From Rhizobacter sp. (GTDB taxonomy: Bacteria > Pseudomonadota > Gammaproteobacteria > Burkholderiales > Burkholderiaceae_C): a DNA stretch of 64,000 bases. Below are positions 16,981 through 25,159 of this stretch, in pieces (the first letter of the stretch is position 1; each line of letters opens with the position of its first letter). The position numbers and the translations under genes are program-made. Where the stretch lies: contig JAHBZQ010000001.1 in NCBI GenBank assembly GCA_019635355.1, positions 3,658,001 to 3,722,000 on the forward strand. The letters are read 5' to 3'. Under the pieces are notes generated by a model. It did not search any database, was not told where the DNA came from, and was given only the letters and a program-made list of their open reading frames with translations.

Positions 16981-17739
16981 GTGAAGCTCCAGCTCCTGTC
17001 CGACCTGCACCTCGAAACCGAGGACTTCCTGCCGCAGCCGGCCCCCGGCGCCGAGCTGCTGATCCTCGGCGGCGACATCGACAGCACCTGGCAGGGCCTG
17101 TCGCACTTCCGCGACTGGCCCGTGCCGGTGCTGATGGTGGCGGGCAACCACGAGTTCGACGAGCGCGACGTGGCCGGGACCTGGCCGCTGCTGCGCGCCC
17201 ATTGCGAATCGCTCGGCATCCGCCTGCTGGAGCGCGAAAGCCTCGTGCTCGCCGACGCGCAGGGCCGCCGCATCCGCTTCGTCTCGACCGTGCGCTGGTG
17301 CGACTTCGACGCCTTCGGCGAGGCCCAGCGCGAGAAGTCGATGCGCGCCGGCAGCTACTTCATGCGCGTGCAACGCTCGACCATCCATGGCCAGCCCTTC
17401 GACGCCGCGCTCGTGCGCGAGGAGGCGCTGGCCTGCAAGGCCTGGCTGGCGCAAGAGCTGGCCCGGAAGCCGAAGGCCTGGGACACCACCGTCGCGCTGA
17501 CGCACTTCGCCCCCAGCCTGCGCAGCGCCGATCCCCGGTACGGAAACCAATCCGGCACCGCCAGCTTCTGCAACGCCGACGACGCGCTGCTGCCGCTCGC
17601 CGACGTGTGGATCCACGGCCACCTGCACTGCCGACACGACTACACCGTGGGCGCCACGCGGGTGGTCTGCAATGCCCGCGGTCATGCACGCCGCGGCGAG
17701 GCCGAAGGCTACGACCCGCTCTTCGTGCTCGAGGTCTGA
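16981..17739 (+). CDS. Metallophosphoesterase
   Basis: About 252 residues of the calcineurin-like phosphoesterase fold. Metal ligands are visible in order: LSDLHLE, GGDID, GNHE, then THFAP and HGHLHCRHDY. The substrate is unknown. The start is GTG at 16981, four bases after the YecA stop, giving the natural beginning VKLQLLSDLH. An upstream extension would read the YecA gene out of frame. The last 31 bases overlap the TetR gene on the other strand. Confidence 0.85.
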   Translation: MKLQLLSDLHLETEDFLPQPAPGAELLILGGDIDSTWQGLSHFRDWPVPVLMVAGNHEFDERDVAGTWPLLRAHCESLGIRLLERESLVLADAQGRRIRFVSTVRWCDFDAFGEAQREKSMRAGSYFMRVQRSTIHGQPFDAALVREEALACKAWLAQELARKPKAWDTTVALTHFAPSLRSADPRYGNQSGTASFCNADDALLPLADVWIHGHLHCRHDYTVGATRVVCNARGHARRGEAEGYDPLFVLEV

Positions 17740-18353
17740 ACCGCCTTGGCGCGCCCGGCCAGGCCATCGAAGCAGGTCGACATCAGCATCTCGATGATGC
17801 GTTCATCGCTGTGCTGGCCGCTCACCTTCAAGAGGCCGAGCACCGGGTCGCAGGCGCGGGCGAAGAGGGTGTAGAGCACCACTTCCGAGGGCAGCGCCGG
17901 GTTCAGGTCGCCGGCCTGCTGTGCGGCGACGATCCATTCGCCCAGCTGGTCGCTCACGTCCATCAGCCGGTCGAGATAGGGCTTGTTGGCCATCAACGCC
18001 GAGCGCAGCGCTGAGTTCTGGGCCGGTAGCGAGGGCATTTCGCCGGCGAGCTGCACCTGCATGGTCCAGCGGGCCACGGCCTTGAGCTGCTCCACGGCGG
18101 GCGCGTCGGCCGGCAGCGTCTCCATGAAGGCCTGCGCGCGTTGCAGCACCCGCACCATCGCCGCGCCGGCGAGTTCTTCCTTGGAGCTGAAGTGCTTGTA
18201 GAGGCTGGCCTTGGCGATGCCGACATCGGCGGCCACCTCGTCGACCGTCATGATGTCGTAGCCCTTTTCGGCCAGCAGACGGTTGACCGACGCGACGATC
18301 GCGTCCTCGCGTGCCCGCAGCACCTGCTCTTTGAACGACACCTTGGTGGCCAT
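17709..18353 (-). CDS. TetR-family transcriptional regulator
   Basis: A 214-residue TetR protein. The N-terminal HTH is intact (TVDEVAADVGIAKASLYKHF). The C-terminal ligand domain resembles TetR_C groups with the GEWIVAAQQAGDL segment. No divergent target is evident; the next gene upstream on the same strand is a small hypothetical. It converges on the phosphoesterase gene with a 31-base overlap. Confidence 0.88.
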   Translation of the reverse strand: MATKVSFKEQVLRAREDAIVASVNRLLAEKGYDIMTVDEVAADVGIAKASLYKHFSSKEELAGAAMVRVLQRAQAFMETLPADAPAVEQLKAVARWTMQVQLAGEMPSLPAQNSALRSALMANKPYLDRLMDVSDQLGEWIVAAQQAGDLNPALPSEVVLYTLFARACDPVLGLLKVSGQHSDERIIEMLMSTCFDGLAGRAKAVQTSSTKSGS

Positions 18354-18449
18354 GCGCCGATTCTAGTCAGCCGGCGCGTGACGTGGACGGCGCAGTCGCG
18401 AAAGGACTCGCCGGTGCAGCGAGTTACCGTGAAGTTGTCTCGGTGCCGG

Positions 18450-18653
18450 TCAGCGTTGCGGCCGCCGATCGAGCCGCTGTTGCCAGAAGCGGTCGTCGGG
18501 TTGCGCGGGGGATTGCGCCACCGGCTCGCCTTCCAGCGGCCCGAGGCTCGCGTCGAGCCCGAATGCGGTGCCCATGTCCCCGGGGTCCGGCTCGGCACTG
18601 CGGGCCGAGCGCTGCATGGCGTCTGATCTCATCCAACGGGGAAGCAGGTTCAT
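18450..18653 (-). CDS. Possible small hypothetical protein
   Basis: A 67-residue frame beginning MNLLPRWMRSDAMQRS and ending FWQQRLDRRPQR. ATG at 18653 has a GAGG-containing site six bases upstream. Polar and proline-rich, with no membrane segment. Support comes only from the start site and its place between two genes; I do not recognise it. Confidence 0.4.
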   Translation of the reverse strand: MNLLPRWMRSDAMQRSARSAEPDPGDMGTAFGLDASLGPLEGEPVAQSPAQPDDRFWQQRLDRRPQR

Positions 18654-18879
18654 GATGCCCTCTCGCATGGGTCCGCTTGAGAGACAGTGTGACGCGACGC
18701 CGCCGCCACGATGGGCCGATTTGCGGCGACCAAGCCACGCAATTGAGGGTTATGTGCAGGGTGCCGCCGGGCGGTGCTTGCCCCCATCCTGCGCAGGGCC
18801 GTTTGCAGCGCCTTTGCTGCAATGCAAGAAGAAGCGTCACCATCGCGTCACGCGCGCTTCGCGTATGGAGGTTGTTGTC

Positions 18880-19020
18880 GTGAACCGGCTGTCGATTCGA
18901 GCGCTCACCTGGCTGACGGTGCTGGCCGCGCTGTTCAGCGCGCTGCTCCTGGCCTCGGAAGACACCGCCCTGCCCGAGCTGGCACGCACGGGCGCGCAGG
19001 TGCTTCAGCCGGCGCGCTGA
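18880..19020 (+). CDS. Possible small membrane protein
   Basis: A 46-residue frame starting at GTG 18880, with GGAGG about eight bases upstream. Residues 5-28 (SIRALTWLTVLAALFSALLL) would span a membrane once; the tail is short and polar. Its end overlaps the end of the ArgP-like gene on the other strand by 16 bases. The strong Shine-Dalgarno and single helix make it credible, but no homologue is recognised. Confidence 0.4.
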   Translation: MNRLSIRALTWLTVLAALFSALLLASEDTALPELARTGAQVLQPAR

Positions 19021-19943
19021 GCGCGGGTCGGGCCGAGCGCGGCGCGGGCGCCGGCCGCCAGCGCGTCGCCGATGCGGTCGAGCAGCGCCACCCGTTCCGA
19101 CGGCGGCGTGCCATCGGGCCCGAGCCGCCACTGGTGCCAGTAGAGCTTCACGCTGAGCTCCACCTCGGGGCGCAGGGCGACCAGGTCGCCACGCGCCATC
19201 AGGCCGCTCACCTGCACGAGCGGCACTACGCCCACGCCCCAGCCCATCAGCGCGGCGCGCACATAGGCTTCCGACGAGGGCACGAAGCTTTCCTGCAGGC
19301 GCGGCGAACGCACGCCGAAGGCGCGCGCCACCCACTGCGTCTGCATGTCGTCTTTCCGGTTGAAGACGAGGAAGGGCACCTGTGAGAAGTTGCCGCGGTC
19401 CAGCCCCTGCGGCAGCCGCTGCGCGATGAACGCCGGGCTCGCGACCGCCGTGTAGCGCATCGTGCCGAGCGGCACCACGCGGCAGCCGCGCAAGGCCTCG
19501 CTCACCGTGCTCACGCAGCCGAGCACCGCCCCTTGCCGCAGCCAGTCGTGGGTGAAGTTCTGGTCGTCGACCACCAGCTCCAGCGACGCACCGGCCTGCA
19601 CCACCGGGTCGAGCGCCGGCAGCACCCAGGTGGCGAGGCTGTCGGCGTTGACGGCGATCGGCAGGCGCTGGCCGCTGTCAGGGCCCACGCCGAGTTCCAG
19701 CGCCACCTCGGCGCGCATCGCCTGCAGCTGGCGGGCGAAGCGCAGCAGCACCTTGCCGGCGTCGGTGAGGCGCAGCGGCCGTGAGCGCACCACGAGCAGC
19801 TGGCCCACCTGCGCTTCGAGCGTGCGCAGGCGCTGCGACACCGCCGACTGCGTGATCGAGAGGCGGCGGGCCGCACGTTCGAAGTGGCCATCGTCGGCCA
19901 GCGCCGCCAGGCAGTCGAGGCCGGCCGGGTCGAGGTCTTTCAT
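19005..19943 (-). CDS. ArgP/LysG-like LysR regulator
   Basis: A 312-residue LysR protein of the ArgP (IciA/LysG) subfamily. It begins DPAGLDCLAALADDGHFERA with HTH RLSITQSAVSQRLRTLE. The family traits AVNADSLATWVLPAL and the FNRKDDMQ segment are present. ArgP and LysG sense lysine or arginine and switch on the divergent exporter gene. Here the divergent neighbour is indeed an ArgO/LysE exporter, 74 bases away, so this is the likely target. The binding site was not resolved. Confidence 0.88.
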   Translation of the reverse strand: MKDLDPAGLDCLAALADDGHFERAARRLSITQSAVSQRLRTLEAQVGQLLVVRSRPLRLTDAGKVLLRFARQLQAMRAEVALELGVGPDSGQRLPIAVNADSLATWVLPALDPVVQAGASLELVVDDQNFTHDWLRQGAVLGCVSTVSEALRGCRVVPLGTMRYTAVASPAFIAQRLPQGLDRGNFSQVPFLVFNRKDDMQTQWVARAFGVRSPRLQESFVPSSEAYVRAALMGWGVGVVPLVQVSGLMARGDLVALRPEVELSVKLYWHQWRLGPDGTPPSERVALLDRIGDALAAGARAALGPTRAQRAG

Positions 19944-20017
19944 AAGCGTCTCTGATGAACTCTGAGAAATATGAATGACGCTTCACTTCAGCGCAAGCGC
20001 TCCCCACAATCCTGGGC

Positions 20018-20635
20018 ATGACAGGCACCGCATTCCTCCAGGGCTGGCTGATGACGGCCGGGCTCATCGTCGCCATCGGCGCGCAGAACGCGCTGGTGCT
20101 GCGCCAGGGCCTGCAGCGTGCGCACGTGGGGCCGGTGGTGCTGCTGTGCACCGTGTCGGACTGGCTGCTGATCGCGCTCGGCGTGTTTGGCCTCGGCACG
20201 GTGATCCAGTCGTCGCCGGGGGTGCTGCAGGTCTTCCGTTTCGGGGGCGCGGCGTTTCTGCTGGCCTACGGTGCACGCTCGGCCCTGCAGGCGTGGCGCG
20301 GCCACAGCCAGCTGGTGCAGGCGGGGCCGCGGGCGGCCAGCCTGGGCGCCACGCTTGCGAGCACGCTCGCGCTGACCTATCTCAACCCGCACGTCTACCT
20401 CGACACGGTGGTGCTGCTCGGCAGCGTGGGTGCGCAGCACGGCGACACCGGGCGCATCGCCTTCGCCACCGGCGCGGGCCTCGCCTCGATGATGTGGTTC
20501 GCCACCCTCGGCTATGGCGCAGCCGCGGCCTCGCGCTGGCTGCAGCGCCCCCTCATCTGGCGCGCGATCGACGCCACGGTGGCCGTGGTGATGTTCACGG
20601 TCGCGGGGCAGTTGCTCATCGGAGGTGTGTCATGA
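20018..20635 (+). CDS. LysE/ArgO family amino-acid exporter
   Basis: A 205-residue inner-membrane protein with the LysE signature VAIGAQNALVLRQGL and the conserved TYLNPHVYLDTV. About six hydrophobic helices. Family members export lysine, arginine or analogues using proton exchange. It diverges from the ArgP-like gene. Its stop overlaps the start of the next gene (ATGA), so it is translationally coupled to a D-amino-acid dehydrogenase. That coupling hints that basic D-amino acids or related toxic amino acids could be the concern, which is inference. Confidence 0.9.
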   Translation: MTGTAFLQGWLMTAGLIVAIGAQNALVLRQGLQRAHVGPVVLLCTVSDWLLIALGVFGLGTVIQSSPGVLQVFRFGGAAFLLAYGARSALQAWRGHSQLVQAGPRAASLGATLASTLALTYLNPHVYLDTVVLLGSVGAQHGDTGRIAFATGAGLASMMWFATLGYGAAAASRWLQRPLIWRAIDATVAVVMFTVAGQLLIGGVS

Positions 20636-21930
20636 AGGTGGTCGTGCTCGGGGCGGGGATCGTTGGCATCAGCACCGCCTGGTACCTGCTGGAGCAGGGC
20701 CACGAGGTCACCGTCGTCGACCGCCAGCCTGACGCTGCGCTGGAGACGAGCTTCGCCAACGGTGCGCAGATCTCGGTCAGCTACTGCGAGCCCTGGGCCC
20801 ACCCGAGCGCGCCGCTCAAGGTCGCCAAGTGGCTGGCGCACGACGACTCGCCGCTGCTCTTTCGCCCCAAGCTCGACGTGCACCAATGGCGCTGGGGCCT
20901 GAGCTTCCTCGCCAACTGCACGCACGCGGCCTTCGAGCGCAACGTGGCGCAGCTGGTGGCGCTCGGCCGCTACAGCCACGAGTCGCTGAAGGCGCTGGTG
21001 GCGCAGACCGGCATCGAGTACAACCGGCTCGAGCGCGGCATCCTGCATTTCTTCTGCAACGCGAAAGATTTCGACGGGGCCGCAGCCGGTGCCGCGATCA
21101 TGCGCCGTCACGGCGTGGACCGGCGCATCCTCTCGCGCGACGAGGTGCTGCAGGTGGAGCCGGCTCTGCGCGGCTTTGCGGAGCAGATCGTCGGCGGCAC
21201 CTTCACCGCTAGCGATGAATCGGGCGATGCGCGCAGCTTCACCCAACAGCTGGCACGCCGCTGCGAAGCGCGCGGTGCCACGTTCCTCTACGGGCACGAC
21301 GTGGCCGGCTTCGACGTGGCCGGCGGCGAGTTGCAGGCGGTGCGTGTGCGCCAGCGCCACGAGTCGCGCACGCTCAAGGCCGACGCCTTCGTGGCCGCGC
21401 TCGGCAGCCACACCGCGCCGCTGCTGCGCCCGCTGGGCGTGTACCTCAACATCTACCCGGCCAAGGGCTACTCGGCCACCTTCAAGCTACGCCACCCCGA
21501 ACGGGCCAGCGTGGTGAGCATGATCGACGACACGCGCAAGATCGCCATCAGCCGCCTGGGCGACACGGTGCGCGTGGCCGGCACCGCCGAGATGGCGGGC
21601 TACGACACCGGGCTCGACTCACCCACCGCGCAGGTGCGCTGCGCCGCGCTGGTGAAGCGCTATGAAGAAATCTTCCCCGGGGTGGCCGACACCCGTGAGC
21701 CGAACTTCTGGGCCGGCCTGCGCCCGAGCACGCCCGACAACATCCCCTACATCGGCCGCACGCGCATCGGGCGACTGTGGGTCAACGCCGGCCACGGCAC
21801 GCTCGGCTGGACGCACGGCGCCGGCTCGGGTCGCGCGCTCGCCGAGCTGATGAGCGGCCAGCGGCCGGCGCTGGCCTTCGGTTTCTGCGGCGACTCGGAC
21901 GGAGCGCCGCTGCGGGAAGCCGCGGCTTGA
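20632..21930 (+). CDS. D-amino acid dehydrogenase (DadA-like)
   Basis: A 432-residue FAD-dependent oxidoreductase of the DAO superfamily. It starts MKVVVLGAGIVGISTAWYLL (Rossmann motif) with ANGAQISVSYCEPWA and a C-terminal WAGLRPSTPDNIPYIG and HGTLGWTH, all typical of DadA. DadA oxidises D-amino acids to keto acids and passes electrons to the respiratory chain at the inner membrane. The ATG overlaps the exporter's stop and has GGAGG upstream. There is no adjacent alanine racemase gene as in dadAX operons. Confidence 0.9.
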   Translation: MKVVVLGAGIVGISTAWYLLEQGHEVTVVDRQPDAALETSFANGAQISVSYCEPWAHPSAPLKVAKWLAHDDSPLLFRPKLDVHQWRWGLSFLANCTHAAFERNVAQLVALGRYSHESLKALVAQTGIEYNRLERGILHFFCNAKDFDGAAAGAAIMRRHGVDRRILSRDEVLQVEPALRGFAEQIVGGTFTASDESGDARSFTQQLARRCEARGATFLYGHDVAGFDVAGGELQAVRVRQRHESRTLKADAFVAALGSHTAPLLRPLGVYLNIYPAKGYSATFKLRHPERASVVSMIDDTRKIAISRLGDTVRVAGTAEMAGYDTGLDSPTAQVRCAALVKRYEEIFPGVADTREPNFWAGLRPSTPDNIPYIGRTRIGRLWVNAGHGTLGWTHGAGSGRALAELMSGQRPALAFGFCGDSDGAPLREAAA

Positions 21931-22410
21931 TCAGTAGTCGCTGGCCACGTACTTCTGCCCGGCCGCCTTGTAGCGCTCGATCGCACGCTTGAGGTCGGCG
22001 TACTCGCTGCAGGCCTTCTGGCAGGCGGCGCCGAGCGCGGCCAGGCGCTGCTCGGCCTTGGGCAACTCTCCCTTCATCAGGTACAGCTCGCCCGAGTATT
22101 CGAGCGTGCCCAGGTGCTGGGGGTCGATGCGCAGCGCTTCGTTGTAGAACTTCTCCGAGCCGGCCAGGTCGGGCGTCTTCGCCTTGCGCAGGCTGTAGCC
22201 CATCAGGTTGTTCCACTCGGCGCTGCCGGTGTCGTTGATGCGCTTGAGCTCCTCGATGGCGCCGCTCCAGTTGCGCGCGGCGATCTGTGCGCGCACGGGG
22301 GCGAGCTTGTCCTGGTCGCTCGAGGCGGCGCTCATGTCGGCGGCGGCTTGCGCAGCCGACAGGGTGAGGGCGAACAGGCCGAAGGCGAGAAGGCGGGAGA
22401 GTGCGTTCAT
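21931..22410 (-). CDS. Exported TPR-like protein
   Basis: A 159-residue protein with a signal peptide ending AAQAA. It contains tetratricopeptide-like helices: ARNWSGAIEELKRIN, then EKFYNEALRIDPQHLGTLEY and GELPKAEQRLAALG. A CQKACSEY pair may form a disulfide. It is probably a periplasmic scaffold or assembly factor; the partner is unknown. It lies 96 bases after the anti-sigma gene on the same strand and is tail to tail with dadA with no gap. Confidence 0.8.
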   Translation of the reverse strand: MNALSRLLAFGLFALTLSAAQAAADMSAASSDQDKLAPVRAQIAARNWSGAIEELKRINDTGSAEWNNLMGYSLRKAKTPDLAGSEKFYNEALRIDPQHLGTLEYSGELYLMKGELPKAEQRLAALGAACQKACSEYADLKRAIERYKAAGQKYVASDY

Positions 22411-22506
22411 GGTGGGTTTGGGTTGCCGCCGGGGATCGGCGACATGCCGGCACTTACGAGAGCGGGCCCCGGCGCGGACGCAAGGGCCATGAAAAAAGTT
22501 TCGCGC

Positions 22507-23214
22507 CTACCAGAGCTTGACGCAATGGCCGCTCAGCACCAGCGGCTCGGTGGGCGCCTGGCCAGCGATGGCGGGGGTGCTTTCGTAGCTCACCGCCAGC
22601 CGCGACACCTTGAAGAAGAGCTTCTCCGAAGTGTCGGCCAGCGCGACGGTGGCGGTGCCGCTGGCAGGCAGCACGCCCACCGGAAACGCGGCGCTGCCAT
22701 CCTGCGGATAGGCCCACAGCTGCGCGACCCTCCCGCTCGGCACGGCCAGCGGCTTCAGGAGCTTCACGGTCAATTGGCGCCCGTGGCGGCGCGAGCTGGC
22801 GAGCAGCGTCGGTGCGCCGGCCGCATCGGTGAGCAGTCCCACGTAGCTCGCCGGCAGGGTCTCGGCGCGCGGCTCCAGGCCCACGAGCCCGGGCTCCAGG
22901 CGCAGCACCACGGTGCACAGCATCACCCCGGCCAGGACGCCCCCCAGCAGTGGCCACCAGCCGGGCTTGCGCTTCACGGGCGAGGGGAAGAGCCGCTGCT
23001 GCAGCCCCTGCCACACGTCGGGGCGCGGTGTCATCGGGGGCAGGCCTTCGGCGAGCACGGCATAACGTTCCTGCCAGCCGGCCACCGCCCGCTCGGCCTG
23101 CGGCGACTGGCGCAGCACCTGCTCGAAGCGCCGCCGTGCGCCACCGCTCAGCGTGCCGAGCGCGTATTCGCGGGCCAGTTTGTCCAGGCGCTCGGGTGGC
23201 TGCAGGTAGTTCAT
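22507..23214 (-). CDS. Anti-sigma factor (RskA-like)
   Basis: A 235-residue protein. The N-terminal zinc-less anti-sigma helix bundle (LAREYALGTLSGGARRRFE) is followed by one membrane helix at about residues 88-108 (WWPLLGGVLAGVMLCTVVL) and a periplasmic RskA C-terminal domain (RVAQLWAYPQDG). It would hold the ECF sigma factor at the membrane and free it on a periplasmic signal. The start overlaps the sigma stop (ATGA), the usual pairing. Confidence 0.9.
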   Translation of the reverse strand: MNYLQPPERLDKLAREYALGTLSGGARRRFEQVLRQSPQAERAVAGWQERYAVLAEGLPPMTPRPDVWQGLQQRLFPSPVKRKPGWWPLLGGVLAGVMLCTVVLRLEPGLVGLEPRAETLPASYVGLLTDAAGAPTLLASSRRHGRQLTVKLLKPLAVPSGRVAQLWAYPQDGSAAFPVGVLPASGTATVALADTSEKLFFKVSRLAVSYESTPAIAGQAPTEPLVLSGHCVKLW

Positions 23215-23792
23215 GCCCGGACCCCGCGCGATTCGAGGCATTCCTTCAGCTTGTCGAGCCCGCGGCGCACCCAGGCCTTGGCGGTGCCGAGTGGTGCGTT
23301 CAACGAGGTGGCAATCTCGGTGTGCACCATGCCGCGGTAGTAGGCGAGCGCGAGGGCCTGGCGTTGCGACGCGGTGAGCGTGCCCATGCAGGCGTCGATG
23401 CGTGCCTTGGCGAGGCTCGTGGCCAGCAGCTGCTGCGGTTGCGGCAGCTCGTCTTGCGCGGCGTCGAGGGTGTCGTCGTCCAGCGGCACGGTGCTCGCGC
23501 GCTCGCTGCGGCCGGCGCGCAGCAGGTCGATCGCCTTGTTGCGCACGATGTTGATCAGCCAGGTCATGGGCGTGGCCATGACCGGGTTGTAGCTGGCGGC
23601 GCTGTGCCACACGTTCATGAAAGCTTCCTGCAGCACCTCTTCGGCGCGGTCTCGGTTGTTCAAGATACGAAACGCGACGCTCAACAGATGCGCACAGGTG
23701 GCGCCATACAGCCGCTCGAAGGCCGCGCGGTCGCGCAGTGCCACGCGCGAGAGCAGCGCAGGCAGGTCGGGGCCGGGGGCATCGGTGGGCAT
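23211..23792 (-). CDS. ECF RNA polymerase sigma factor
   Basis: About 193 residues. Region 2 shows LYGATCAHLLSVAFRILNN and EVLQEAFMNVWHSA. Region 4 shows LTASQRQALALAYYRGMVHT and LNAPLGTAKAWVRRGL. It belongs to the SigK-like group that pairs with RskA anti-sigma factors, which is the next gene. I chose ATG 23792 because a longer frame would read through the hairpin region shared with the Hsp70 promoter. Likely autoregulated; targets unknown. Confidence 0.9.
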   Translation of the reverse strand: MPTDAPGPDLPALLSRVALRDRAAFERLYGATCAHLLSVAFRILNNRDRAEEVLQEAFMNVWHSAASYNPVMATPMTWLINIVRNKAIDLLRAGRSERASTVPLDDDTLDAAQDELPQPQQLLATSLAKARIDACMGTLTASQRQALALAYYRGMVHTEIATSLNAPLGTAKAWVRRGLDKLKECLESRGVRA

Positions 23793-23803
23793 GGCGGCCG
23801 AGT

Positions 23804-23837
23804 CTAGGGCCTGTCGCACCGGAGGAGCAGGCCCTAG
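23804..23837. promoter_or_regulatory. Inverted repeat between sigma and Hsp70 genes
   Basis: CTAGGGCCTG and CAGGCCCTAG, a perfect 10-bp inverted repeat with a 14-base spacer, centred in the 76 bases between the divergent genes. TAGAAT at 23835-23840 overlaps one arm and could be the -10 box of the Hsp70 gene, although the -35 is poor. A shared operator or a 5'-UTR hairpin are both possible. Confidence 0.5.
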
Positions 23838-23868
23838 AATCGCGCCCCCTTTTTTGCGACCTCCGCTC

Positions 23869-25155
23869 ATGTACTGCGCCATCGACTTCGGCACATCCAA
23901 TTCCGCCATTGCCATTCCGGTCGGCGGCGCGATGCAGCTGGTCGAGCTGGAAGCGGGTCACCCGACCATGCCGACGGCGGTGTTCTATTTCGCCGAAGGG
24001 CCCGAGACGAATGGCCCGCCGCGCGCCTTCGGCCGCGCCGCGCTGGCCGCGTATGTCGAAGGCATCGACGGCCGCCTGATGCGCTCGATGAAGAGCATCC
24101 TCGGCAGCAGCCTCGTCGACCAGACCACCGACGTGGGCGGTGGCCGCGGCGCCAAGTACCTCGACATCATCGGCGGCTACCTGCTGCACCTGAAGACCGC
24201 GGCCGAGCGCGCCGCCGGCGCGCGCATCGAGCAGGTGGTGATGGGCCGGCCGGTGTACTTCGTCGACGACGAGCCCGAGCGCGATGCGCAGGCCCAGGCC
24301 TCGCTCGAGTCGGCGGCGCGCGCGGTGGGCTTTCGCGAGGTGCACTTCCAATACGAGCCGATCGCCGCCGCCTTCGATTACGAACGCACCACCTCATGTG
24401 AAGAAATCGTGCTCGTGGCCGACATCGGCGGCGGCACGTCGGACTTCTCGCTCGTGCGCGTGGGCCCCGAGCGCGCCGCGCACCTCGAGCGCAAGCACGA
24501 CATCCTCGCCAACCACGGCGTGCACATCGCCGGCACCGACTTCGACCGGCGCATCGAGCTGGCGAGCATCCTCGGCGAGTTCGGCTACGGCGCGTTCGGG
24601 CCGAGCGTGAACGGCGCGCCGGCGCGCGAAGTGCCGAGCGGCGTGTACTTCGACCTCGCCACCTGGCACCTCATCAACACCGTCTACAACCCGGCGCGTG
24701 TGGCCGAGCTGCGCCAGATGCGCAGCTTCTACGCCGATCCGAAGCACCACCAGCGGCTGATGACGGTCGTGACCGAGCGGCTCGGGCACGAACTTGCCTC
24801 GCGTGCCGAAGCGGCCAAGATCGCGGTGGCCGATGGCGGCGAGGTGCGCATCGACCTGAGCCACGTCGAGCACAAGCTGGCATCGACCTTGAGCGAGCCG
24901 CAGGCGGTGGCGGCGATCGAGGGCGACCTCGCGCGCATCGCCGAGGCGGCGCGGGTGACGGTCGCGCAGGCGGGCCTGCAACCGTCGCAGGTGGATGCGC
25001 TCTATTTCACCGGCGGCTCCACCGGCCTGCGCCTCCTCGCGCAGCAGATCGCGGCGGCCTTCCCGCAGGCGCGGGCGGTGCGTGGCGATCGTTTCGCGAG
25101 CGTCGCGACGGGGCTTGCGCTCTACGCGCAGCGCTGGTTCGAGCGCACGCGTTGA
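23869..25155 (+). CDS. yegD: Hsp70-family protein, YegD-like
   Basis: A 428-residue actin-fold ATPase of the Hsp70 superfamily. Phosphate-1 is DFGTSNSAIAIP, phosphate-2 is DIGGGTSDFSLV and the adenosine motif is TGGSTGLRL. It ends at the nucleotide domain, without the DnaK substrate-binding domain and lid, which is the YegD arrangement. Function in vivo is unclear for the family. It diverges from an ECF sigma factor across an inverted repeat, which suggests but does not prove stress control. Confidence 0.9.
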   Translation: MYCAIDFGTSNSAIAIPVGGAMQLVELEAGHPTMPTAVFYFAEGPETNGPPRAFGRAALAAYVEGIDGRLMRSMKSILGSSLVDQTTDVGGGRGAKYLDIIGGYLLHLKTAAERAAGARIEQVVMGRPVYFVDDEPERDAQAQASLESAARAVGFREVHFQYEPIAAAFDYERTTSCEEIVLVADIGGGTSDFSLVRVGPERAAHLERKHDILANHGVHIAGTDFDRRIELASILGEFGYGAFGPSVNGAPAREVPSGVYFDLATWHLINTVYNPARVAELRQMRSFYADPKHHQRLMTVVTERLGHELASRAEAAKIAVADGGEVRIDLSHVEHKLASTLSEPQAVAAIEGDLARIAEAARVTVAQAGLQPSQVDALYFTGGSTGLRLLAQQIAAAFPQARAVRGDRFASVATGLALYAQRWFERTR

Positions 25156-25159
25156 CGGG

